In this document: positions 6,138-13,469 of the stretch, piece by piece | Numbering within the stretch: position 1 is the stretch's first letter | Layout of the letters: each line of letters opens with the position of its first letter | Origin: an uncultured Muribaculaceae bacterium | GTDB taxonomy: Bacteria; Bacteroidota; Bacteroidia; Bacteroidales; Muribaculaceae | Assembly: GCA_947644475.1 (NCBI GenBank) | Contig: CANRZQ010000021.1 | Location: 1 to 18,568 of the forward strand | Length of the DNA: 18,568 nucleotides | Reading direction: 5' to 3' | Notes under the pieces: generated by a model | Told to the model about the DNA's origin: nothing | The model's input: only the letters and a program-made list of their open reading frames with translations | The model's database searches: none | Translations under genes and position numbers: made by a program

Positions 6138-7771
6138 CCATTCCCGAAAAAAAACAATTCTCAACCTCGACAGCAATACTCTCCATACTGGCTTTGTTTG
6201 CTGCCGCGGGATGCTTCATCCGCCTGTCGTGGTATTACGAGAGTTGCGACGTCCCCTTTCAGATTATGACAGGCTGGGGCGATTTCCGCACATCTGTCGT
6301 CGCTCCCCTCTCTGCATGGCTCACCGGCATTGTAGGCAAGCCTCTTCACTTCGATTTGATGCCGATGCGCTACTTCGCCTGCACATGCTACATCGCAGCC
6401 ATACTCATCGGCATGATTCCGGCCTGGCAACTTAGCCGCAACATCGATTTCACGCTCGTCTATGCTATTGTGGCGTTGCTGCTTTTCCCTTGGTGCCGCA
6501 TCATGGAATTTGAATACAGTTGGGATGTCTATGCCACATTGCTGATTATGACTGTCTTTGCCCTGTCCACATCTTATATGTTGCGGCAGAAGCCGTGGAA
6601 GATAATACTTGCAGCGGCTCTTGCCGGAGCCACAATGTGGGTGCGCCTCCCGTCGGCTATCGTTGGACTCGTGCCTGCAATTGCAGCGGCCTATACCGCC
6701 TCCGGACTACGCAAAAGAGTAATCGCCCTCATATCTGTCACCGCCATATATTTCATAACGGCCGGCGTCCTGCTCGTGGCCATGTACGGCTCGGCAGACA
6801 CATATCTCGAATACTGGGCAATAAATAAGATTTCCGCCCACTCAACCGAGTTTATCCTTTTGCAATACGGCAGTATTCTTAATAATCTTTACCTCACAAT
6901 ATTGATTTGTGCCGGAATATACTATGTCACATCGAAGGTTCTGCTATTAAAAAAGGGTCTTCTATACATCTGGCTTGCCAATCTTTTTGTTTCAATGGCA
7001 ATCATGATTCAGGCATTGAACCTTTTCGTATGGGCACCGTTGGCCCCTCTGTTCATCACATTGGCATTGCTCAGCATGTTGTTTGCCCTAAAAAAGAATC
7101 AGCACAAACCTGCGGCAATAGCCTTGCTGATGCTTGTTGCTTCCTTCTCTGCCACATTCTGGAGTAATATTGAATTGGCCCGCATGGTAATTTTCCCTTT
7201 TATCCCTGTGCTCGCATGTCTCATCTGCTCAACCGCAAGCGAACGCCAACTGGCCGGCATAGCCTGCCTATGCCTCGCCTGCGTGCTGCCCACATTGTAT
7301 TCTGCAATCCACGGATACATAAAAGATGGACAAATCTGGCTTTACTCTGCCCCGGAGGGTTCTTTTGTCGACGGCAACGAGCATATCAAAGGCTTCTTCA
7401 TCGACGAGCGGTTCCGCTCGCAGTATCGCCGCGTAATCGAGCGGTTCACGCCATATGCCACTGACACCGCGTATACCAAGGCCGTGATGCGCGGCAACGA
7501 GCATGACTTCATGTTTGAATACATGTTCGATGCAAAGACTCCCGTTTTCTCAAATTACTGGGACCACGACACTCTCCACTATAATCAAGCCTACCTCAAA
7601 GGCTTCAATGCTTACATCGACACGCTCCGTCCGCCCACGGCAATACTCGTTGTGCACCGCGACATGCCAAAACCGCCCGTGGCTTTCGAATATGAGAACC
7701 GCTACGTTCCGGTTTATTCCGACTCCGACTTCACTATCGTGATAAAACCCGTCCCCGGTAATGCTGATTAA
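6134..7771 (+). CDS. Array gene 2: paralogue lacking the second acidic residue of the loop motif
   Basis: 545 residues; its ATG overlaps the gene 1 stop by 4 nt (ATGA), so translation is probably coupled. The plan matches gene 1: TM1 (about 12-33), APLSAW (57-62), Arg79, SRNIDFTL (101-108), a WD motif in the outer region, RLPS, MYGS, many membrane spans, and a soluble tail with FEYMFD near 460 and an ending YVPVYSDSDFTIVIK. The important difference is in the first outer loop. It reads ESCDVPFQIM, so the Asp (39) is kept but the Glu of the DE pair is Val40 and the tyrosine is Phe. If DE is catalytic, this member may be inactive or use another acid. The last-span and tail region is the least similar to genes 4 and 5. 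Function inferred only from the family pattern. Confidence 0.6.
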   Translation: MTIPEKKQFSTSTAILSILALFAAAGCFIRLSWYYESCDVPFQIMTGWGDFRTSVVAPLSAWLTGIVGKPLHFDLMPMRYFACTCYIAAILIGMIPAWQLSRNIDFTLVYAIVALLLFPWCRIMEFEYSWDVYATLLIMTVFALSTSYMLRQKPWKIILAAALAGATMWVRLPSAIVGLVPAIAAAYTASGLRKRVIALISVTAIYFITAGVLLVAMYGSADTYLEYWAINKISAHSTEFILLQYGSILNNLYLTILICAGIYYVTSKVLLLKKGLLYIWLANLFVSMAIMIQALNLFVWAPLAPLFITLALLSMLFALKKNQHKPAAIALLMLVASFSATFWSNIELARMVIFPFIPVLACLICSTASERQLAGIACLCLACVLPTLYSAIHGYIKDGQIWLYSAPEGSFVDGNEHIKGFFIDERFRSQYRRVIERFTPYATDTAYTKAVMRGNEHDFMFEYMFDAKTPVFSNYWDHDTLHYNQAYLKGFNAYIDTLRPPTAILVVHRDMPKPPVAFEYENRYVPVYSDSDFTIVIKPVPGNAD

Positions 7772-9419
7772 GGAAAACAGGCATATTAATTGGCTCACAG
7801 CCGTGCTTGCGGCAGTGCTCGCGGCCTTGTGTCTGTCGGGCTATCCGCATCTGGCCGTATATTTCGACCTTAGCGACGAACCATACCAGATTATGTGCGG
7901 ATGGGACTACCGCTCGTCGGCAGTGGCTCCCCTGTCGGCTTGGTTCACGTCGGTTGTGGGCGCATGGGTCAATTACGACATGCTGCCCATGCGACAAATC
8001 GGATGGACATTCACGCTGCTATCCATTCTCGCCGGCTCGCTTCCTGTGTGGTGGCTCACGCGAAATGTAAATTTCTCGCTCGTCACGGCCGTCATCGCCA
8101 CAGGCCTCGCGTCGCACTGCCGGCTGCTTGAATGGATGTACGGATGGGATGCTCTTTCCGCACTCCCGGCCATGATAGCGGCCGTGGCTTCATTCCGCTT
8201 TGTAATCCGGCCGGGATATGCTCCGATTGTGGCCGCCGCAGTATTCACCGCCGTGGCCACACTTATGCGCCTGCCGTCGCTTGCCATCGCCTCAGTGCTT
8301 GCAATTGCCATTTTTGCATCTTCGGGAATTTTGAAAGAAAAAATCCGATTTTTCACAGTATTCCTCATTTTGCTCCTTGCCTGTCTCTTTTTCGGCCTCA
8401 TATCCCTTTACGGGTCGATAGAGAATTACCTTGGACACCTCGGAGGAAATATCATCAATGAACATTCCCCGGGGCATATGCTCTATGAATATAGCCGGCA
8501 CTTCATATGGCTGCCATTCTTCCTTTTTTTAATTGCCGGGGCATTATTTACGGCCGACAAGGTTCTGATACTGAGGCACACGGCCGCCAATATCGCGGTT
8601 TTCATAGTATTGACCGCAGTCTTGTCTTTTCCTGTATTTTTTTGGGCCGATGTGACATGGTATGGCCTCGCTCCGGTAACTTCCACCGTGATTTGCGCGC
8701 TTATATATATTCTTTGGAAACTCCGCCGGCATCTTCGTTCCCGCTTAGGTATCTATGCCCTGCTTACGGCGGCAACAATGCTGTCGGCTGCCGCCGGAAG
8801 CAATCTGGTGCTTTACAAAAGCCTTACATTTCAGACGCTTGCCCTTGTGGCAGCACTTATAGTATTTGTCTCGCAGTCGTGGCGCACAGTGGCAGGATGG
8901 GGCGTGGCTCTGTCGGCCGCCGCTATCTATGCCGGGGCGCGAAATTACGACATAATCGATCCTCACAACGGCACTCCCCCGCCCTGCTATCCGCCCAAAA
9001 CCACAGTCGACGGCATGCGACACCACGACGGACTCGTGCTCGACTATCGCTGGACCGAGCAGTTCCAACGCATGGTCGACAATTTCGGCCCCTACGCCGA
9101 TTCTCCCGACTTCCGCACCATCGTGGTGCGCAACATGCCCCGAAATTTCATATATGAATATATGTTCGACTCGCGCAACCCGGTCGCGCCTCACTATTGG
9201 TCGATGGACAATCTCATGGACAGGCCCGACTACTGCCGCGCAATAGAACACATGGCCGACACCGTTCAGGCCCCCGCCGCCATACTTCTTCTTCAAAACA
9301 CATCATGCTATTTTGAAAAAGAGCCCGAACTTATCACACGCTTCAAGCGTCGCTACCGCACTGTATATTCCGACTCTACATTCACAATCGTTATCAAGGA
9401 TGCAAATCAAGGAAAATAG
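7761..9419 (+). CDS. Array gene 3: polytopic membrane protein, probable GT-C glycosyltransferase
   Basis: 552 residues. The start MLIKEN overlaps the end of gene 2 by 11 nt. The first outer loop reads FDLSDEPYQIMCGWDYRSS with Asp39-Glu40, then APLSAW and Arg78. Later come LEWMYGWD, RLPS and LYGS as in the paralogues. The soluble tail holds DYRWTEQFQRMVDNFGPYA, YEYMFDSRNPVAPHYW and the shared ending RYRTVYSDSTFTIVIKD. The C-terminus is extended to ANQGK because the TAA that ends genes 2 and 4 at this spot is CAA here. The last 60 nt before that point match the gene 4 end with one difference, although the sequence just upstream is clearly diverged. This suggests gene conversion. Confidence 0.6.
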   Translation: MLIKENRHINWLTAVLAAVLAALCLSGYPHLAVYFDLSDEPYQIMCGWDYRSSAVAPLSAWFTSVVGAWVNYDMLPMRQIGWTFTLLSILAGSLPVWWLTRNVNFSLVTAVIATGLASHCRLLEWMYGWDALSALPAMIAAVASFRFVIRPGYAPIVAAAVFTAVATLMRLPSLAIASVLAIAIFASSGILKEKIRFFTVFLILLLACLFFGLISLYGSIENYLGHLGGNIINEHSPGHMLYEYSRHFIWLPFFLFLIAGALFTADKVLILRHTAANIAVFIVLTAVLSFPVFFWADVTWYGLAPVTSTVICALIYILWKLRRHLRSRLGIYALLTAATMLSAAAGSNLVLYKSLTFQTLALVAALIVFVSQSWRTVAGWGVALSAAAIYAGARNYDIIDPHNGTPPPCYPPKTTVDGMRHHDGLVLDYRWTEQFQRMVDNFGPYADSPDFRTIVVRNMPRNFIYEYMFDSRNPVAPHYWSMDNLMDRPDYCRAIEHMADTVQAPAAILLLQNTSCYFEKEPELITRFKRRYRTVYSDSTFTIVIKDANQGK

Positions 9420-11007
9420 ACGCTTCACGCCGCTCTCGGCCATCCTGCTCCTGTTGCTTATTGCAGCCTGGGCCGGAGGTTATGTCGTACTGCCCATGCA
9501 TTTCAAAATGAGCGACGAGCCATACCAGATTATGTGCGGATGGGACTATTACTCGTCTGTTGCAGCACCGCTAAGCGCATGGCTCACATCTGTTATCGGG
9601 CCGTTTTGGAATTTCGACTATTTTCCATTCCGCACCATGGGCTGGACACTGCATATCATTGCAGTGTTTATCGGGATGTTGCCTGTGTGGTGGATGAGCC
9701 GCAACATCAACTTCACGCTCGGTGCCGGAGCCGTAAGCATTTTCCTGTTCTCTACGTGCCGAGACATCGAATGGATGTTCAACTGGGACAGTTATGCCGT
9801 GCCCGTGCTTATGGCCGTGGTCGCGCTGTGTTTCAATTATAGGATGAATCCCCGTTGGTGGAAAATCGTGGCCATGGGTATCGGATGCGGCGTGCTCGCC
9901 ACGCTGCGCCTGCCGTCGTCGGCCGGAATCGCTATTCCCGCCGTGTGCATCCTCCTCACCAAAGGCCGCCCGCGCTTTGCCGGCATCTTGGCATTGTTGA
10001 GCACATATGCAGTATGCGCCCTCGCAATCATCATGGCTCTTTACGGGTCTATCGGAGAATACAGGGTGATGTTCGCCTCAAATCTAATCTCATCGCACGG
10101 CGCATATGCTCTTTACGACTTATATACCGCCCAACTGCCTATGATGTATGTCTACGCACTGGCAGCGGCAGGCACTTTCTTTCTGATTGGCAAATCCCGG
10201 CCCGGCTTATCCCTGGCCTCAGCGGCTATTACAGCCATAGGGTTCTATCTATATCTCCGTGCCGGAGTCGACCATAGCAATTGGTATTTCATGTCTCCGC
10301 TTTATATCATTATGGAAGCATATCTTCTGTGGAAATCACGCGGGTCTTGGCGGTTTGTCGCAATAATGGCACTTATGGCCACAATCTTCGGAGGCCTTGG
10401 CTCGAATATCATTTTTGCACGAGTGGTGCTTTTCCCAACAATGCCGATAGTGATTTATCTTGCCGTGGCAAACATTTCATCACGGGCCAAGGCTGCGGCT
10501 TTCGCCGCAATATGGATACCATTGATTATCATAAATATCGAACGATTGTACTGCATGCTCAAAGAATGGAATGAATGCCCCATGCAGCCGCCATACGAGT
10601 TGCAAGGTGTGCCACACATGAAAAAAATGTATATTGGCTGGTGGGACTTCGACCGGATTCAACGCATTGCCGACCGTTTCATGCCCTATGCCACCGACAC
10701 CACATACAACACTGCCGTGATGCGCAGCACGCCCGACGACTTTATGTTCGAGTATATGTTCGACTCCCGCAGCCCCGTATATTCGCACCACTGGGAATGG
10801 ACGGATACTCTTATGATCACAAAAGATTATACCGATAAATTCAACAACTGGTTAGAGACATTGGAGTGCCCCGTGGCTGTGCTGATGGTTCGGCATGTAG
10901 ATAAACTCGACTGTCCTGAAGAAGAAATTATCAGCGAATACAAGCGTCGCTACCGCACTGTGTATTCCGACTCTACATTCACAATCGTTATCAAGGATGC
11001 TGATTAA
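9400..11007 (+). CDS. Array gene 4: polytopic membrane protein, probable GT-C glycosyltransferase
   Basis: 535 residues from the ATG at 9400 (MQIKENRRF). The frame is open back to an ATG at 9313, but that start would lie deep inside gene 3, whereas 9400 lines up with MLIKEN of genes 3 and 5. Overlap with gene 3 is 20 nt. Key residues are SDEPYQ with Asp39-Glu40, APLSAW, FPFRTMGW with Arg78, IEWMFNWD, TLRLPSSAG and ALYGS. The soluble tail has FDRIQRIADRFMPYATDT and FEYMFDSRSPVYSHHW near 450. It is much closer to gene 5 than to the others, including a 40-nt exact match (9685-9724 with 11282-11321), so the two arose by recent duplication. Many spans and no signal peptide point to the inner membrane. 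Confidence 0.62.
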   Translation: MQIKENRRFTPLSAILLLLLIAAWAGGYVVLPMHFKMSDEPYQIMCGWDYYSSVAAPLSAWLTSVIGPFWNFDYFPFRTMGWTLHIIAVFIGMLPVWWMSRNINFTLGAGAVSIFLFSTCRDIEWMFNWDSYAVPVLMAVVALCFNYRMNPRWWKIVAMGIGCGVLATLRLPSSAGIAIPAVCILLTKGRPRFAGILALLSTYAVCALAIIMALYGSIGEYRVMFASNLISSHGAYALYDLYTAQLPMMYVYALAAAGTFFLIGKSRPGLSLASAAITAIGFYLYLRAGVDHSNWYFMSPLYIIMEAYLLWKSRGSWRFVAIMALMATIFGGLGSNIIFARVVLFPTMPIVIYLAVANISSRAKAAAFAAIWIPLIIINIERLYCMLKEWNECPMQPPYELQGVPHMKKMYIGWWDFDRIQRIADRFMPYATDTTYNTAVMRSTPDDFMFEYMFDSRSPVYSHHWEWTDTLMITKDYTDKFNNWLETLECPVAVLMVRHVDKLDCPEEEIISEYKRRYRTVYSDSTFTIVIKDAD

Positions 11008-12631
11008 GGAAAATAAACATTTCTCGCCTCTTACGGCCGTGCTGCTCATGCTGCTTCTTGCGGCATGGGCCGGAGGGTATGTGAGCCTCCCCATGTATTT
11101 CGACATGTGCGACGAATCATACCAGATTATGTGCGGATGGGACTACCGTTCGTCGGTAGCCGCCCCATTGAGCGCATGGCTTACGTCCGTTATTGGCCCG
11201 TTATGGAATTTCGACTACTTCCCGTTCCGCACCATGGGCTGGACCTTGCATATCATTGCAGTATTTATCGGAATGTTGCCCGTGTGGTGGATGAGCCGCA
11301 ACATCAACTTCACGCTCGGTGTGGGAGCGGCAAGTATCTTTCTGTTTTCGATGTGCAGAGGCATTGAGTGGATGTTCAACTGGGACAGTTATGCCGTGCC
11401 CGTACTTATGGCCGTAGTCGCTCTGTGCGTCAATTTCAGGATGAAGCCTCGTTGGTGGAAAATCGCGGCCATGGGCATCGGATGCGGAGTACTCGCCACG
11501 CTGCGCCTTCCATCCTCGGCCGCCATCGCCATTCCCGCCGTGTGCATTCTTCTCACCAAAGGCCGCCCGCGCGTTGCCGGAATCGTGGCATTGATGGCAA
11601 CATATACAGTATGCGCCATCGCAATAATCCTCGCTCTTTACGGGTCTATCGGCGAATTCCGGGCTATGCTCGCATCAAATCTCATCACATCGCACGACAC
11701 ATCGGAATTGCTGGAATTATATCAAGGGCAGTTCCCCATGCTGTATCTTTACGGACTGGCCGCGGCAGGAGCATTCTTCCTTATTGGCAGGGCGCGCCCT
11801 GCCGTGGCCTTGGCCACGGCTTTGGCGACAGCCACAGGATTCTACATATTTCTCCGCGCCGGAGTCGACCACAGCAACTGGTATTTCGCGTCGCCGCTAT
11901 ATATCGTCACCGAGGCATATCTTGTGTGGAAATCACGCGGACTGTGCCGCCTTGCCGCCATTATGGCACTCATGGCCACAATCTTCGGCGGCCTTGGCTC
12001 CAATATAATGATAGCCCGGGTTGTGATATATCCAACTATGCCGATAGTGCTCTATCTTGCAGCGATGAACATATCGTCACGGGCAAAGGCTGCCTCGTTT
12101 GCAGCAATATGGATTCCTATGTTCGCCATATCACGTGAAGATGTGGCATCAATGTTCACCGAACAGGACAAATGCCCGATACAGCCGCCGCCCCATGAGT
12201 TGCGTGGCGTGCCGCATATGAAAAGAATGTTTGTGGGCTGGTGGGACATCGACAGAATCCAGCGCGTCGCCGACCGGTTCATGCCCTTTGTCAACGACAC
12301 GACATACAACACCGCCGTGATGCGCAACATCCCCGACGACTTCATGTTCGAATACATGTTCGACTCCCGCAGCCCGGTTTATGCCCATCGCTGGGATAGC
12401 GACACCCTTATGCACAACAAGGACTACACCGACAGGTTTACACGATGGATTGAGTCGTCGCATCGGCCCGTGGCCGTGCTGATGGTGCGATATGCAAAAA
12501 CAATCGACGGCCCTGAGGAAGAAATAATCCGCGAATACAAGCAGCGATACCGCACCGTCTACACCGACTCAACCTTTACTATAGTCACCCTCGACCCTCA
12601 AATTACCTCCACATCGGATTCGAGACGCTGA
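10997..12631 (+). CDS. Array gene 5: last paralogue, with a tail derived from antisense rlmB sequence
   Basis: 544 residues; MLIKENKHF starts 11 nt inside gene 4. It has CDESYQ (Asp39-Glu40, with Pro of DEPYQ replaced by Ser), APLSAW, Arg78, IEWMFNWD, TLRLPSSAA, ALYGS, and a tail with VADRFMPFVNDT, FEYMFDSRSPVYAHRW and RYRTVYTDSTFTIV. After that point its sequence departs from the VIKDAD ending of gene 4 and reads TLDPQITSTSDSRR. The last ten residues are encoded by the complementary strand of an rlmB 3'-end relic (12598-12638). The array therefore ends at a rearrangement breakpoint, although the frame stays intact. Probable function as for the other members. Confidence 0.62.
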   Translation: MLIKENKHFSPLTAVLLMLLLAAWAGGYVSLPMYFDMCDESYQIMCGWDYRSSVAAPLSAWLTSVIGPLWNFDYFPFRTMGWTLHIIAVFIGMLPVWWMSRNINFTLGVGAASIFLFSMCRGIEWMFNWDSYAVPVLMAVVALCVNFRMKPRWWKIAAMGIGCGVLATLRLPSSAAIAIPAVCILLTKGRPRVAGIVALMATYTVCAIAIILALYGSIGEFRAMLASNLITSHDTSELLELYQGQFPMLYLYGLAAAGAFFLIGRARPAVALATALATATGFYIFLRAGVDHSNWYFASPLYIVTEAYLVWKSRGLCRLAAIMALMATIFGGLGSNIMIARVVIYPTMPIVLYLAAMNISSRAKAASFAAIWIPMFAISREDVASMFTEQDKCPIQPPPHELRGVPHMKRMFVGWWDIDRIQRVADRFMPFVNDTTYNTAVMRNIPDDFMFEYMFDSRSPVYAHRWDSDTLMHNKDYTDRFTRWIESSHRPVAVLMVRYAKTIDGPEEEIIREYKQRYRTVYTDSTFTIVTLDPQITSTSDSRR

Positions 12632-12638
12632 CGCACAA
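12598..12638 (-). pseudogene. Relic of an rlmB 3' end
   Basis: Read on the minus strand this 41-nt segment encodes VRQRLESDVEVI followed by TGA. The end of the intact methyltransferase gene (13510-13470) encodes VRQRLESDMEVI followed by TAA. The two DNA copies match at 35 of 41 positions. Of the six differences, four are silent third-base changes, one is TGA versus TAA, and one changes Met to Val. This pattern means the relic diverged while it was still part of a working gene, probably in another strain. Confidence 0.85.
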
Positions 12639-12678
12639 GGTATTTCTATACAGGATTTAGACAATTGATAAAACCGGC

Positions 12679-13209
12679 CTATACAAAGTTTTTAAGATCA
12701 AAAAACATCAGACGGGTTTCGTCATGCTTATCTTGTTCTGTAAAAAACAAGAATCCATTTTTTTCATAAAAATGTGTGGCTGATTTCAATGCATCAACAG
12801 TCAAAAATCTGCATCCAAGCCGCTTCACAGTGGTAAATGCATATTTGATACTGTCAAGGACAAATGTGCCAATGCCTTCTCCTACGTAGTTTTCGTTAAC
12901 AGCAAGTCTTCCTATTTTTAAAGCCGGGTAGTTGCGACGCCGCTTAGGGTTAGGTATATTTCTATTCAGACGGTTCCACACAGCCTTTTCTTCGGGATTA
13001 AATGTGATTTTATCAGCCAAAAGACTGAAATAAGCCACAGTAACATCTTTCTCCTGGTCTTCCAACAAATAGGTCACAGCCATGAGTTCATCTTGAAAAT
13101 GCTTGGCATCATCAAAAAGAAATCCATTTAAATCTTCTTCTGCACATTTAAATGGTCTAATATTCGATGAGGGAGAAAGTTGTATCTGCGCTAATTTTGA
13201 AAAATCCAT
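12679..13209 (-). CDS. GNAT-family N-acetyltransferase, toxin-like
   Basis: 176 residues with the GNAT acetyl-CoA fold: substrate-side helices in the first half, then the core strand LKIGRLAV (98-104). The pyrophosphate loop VGEGIG (109-114) precedes a helix, and SATHFYEKNGF (143-153) carries the tyrosine expected near the CoA thiol. Layout and size resemble GNAT toxins that acetylate aminoacyl-tRNA, which come paired with a small antitoxin. Here a 52-codon gene sits 1 nt upstream, so the two are surely co-transcribed. By eye the gene is more AT-rich than the flanking genes, and it lies inside a block bounded by duplicated rlmB ends. Toxicity is inference; a stand-alone protein or small-molecule acetyltransferase is possible. 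Confidence 0.8.
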   Translation of the reverse strand: MDFSKLAQIQLSPSSNIRPFKCAEEDLNGFLFDDAKHFQDELMAVTYLLEDQEKDVTVAYFSLLADKITFNPEEKAVWNRLNRNIPNPKRRRNYPALKIGRLAVNENYVGEGIGTFVLDSIKYAFTTVKRLGCRFLTVDALKSATHFYEKNGFLFFTEQDKHDETRLMFFDLKNFV

Positions 13210-13210
13210 A

Positions 13211-13369
13211 TTACCATTGAAAATTGCTTATGGACTTCATCATCTCATAGGCTTTACGCGCCCTCTCCCTTTCTTCCTTGGACACGGGTTTGGGCTGAGA
13301 AATAAGTTTCTCAAAGCGTTCCGCATCCTTTCCGTATAGTTCGGGGGTTTCTTTAATAGGTCTTGCCAT
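13211..13369 (-). CDS. Small antitoxin-like protein paired with the GNAT enzyme
   Basis: A 52-residue product beginning MARPIKETPELYGKDAERF and continuing EKLISQPKPVSKEERERARK, with a final helix YEMMKSISNFQW. It is rich in charged residues, mostly helical, and has no membrane segment and no obvious DNA-binding fold. The open frame, a -7 box 29 nt upstream and the 1-nt gap to the GNAT gene support a real gene. By position and size it should be the antitoxin or partner: the C-terminal helix would cover the enzyme and the basic N-terminus might touch DNA. I recall similar MARPIKETP proteins next to GNAT genes in Bacteroidales, but cannot confirm this here. Confidence 0.75.
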   Translation of the reverse strand: MARPIKETPELYGKDAERFEKLISQPKPVSKEERERARKAYEMMKSISNFQW

Positions 13370-13397
13370 ATTTAAAGCGTTTTTTAGTTCTTAATTA

Positions 13398-13405
13398 CAA
13401 AAGTA
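13398..13405 (-). promoter_or_regulatory. Promoter -7 box of the antitoxin-GNAT module
   Basis: On the minus strand TACTTTTG fits TAnnTTTG and lies 29 nt before the antitoxin ATG. No clear TTTG is found at -33. CAAAA (13398-13402) and TTTTG (13412-13416) form a short inverted pair across the box, a possible site for autoregulation. Confidence 0.5.
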
Positions 13406-13469
13406 CAACAATTTTGCTATATATTAGTGTTTACAGAGATAGAATTATAAAAAAGTTTCAGATATTCAC

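Noticed and set aside
9313..9399. Upstream start for array gene 4 adding 29 residues
   Set aside because: It would place the start well inside gene 3. ATG 9400 aligns with the M-x-I-K-E-N starts of genes 3 and 5.
11368..12138. 256-codon open frame inside array gene 5 (and a similar one inside gene 3 at 8507-9157)
   Set aside because: Alternate-frame openness follows from codon bias of the real genes. The products are low-complexity basic sequences with no family features.
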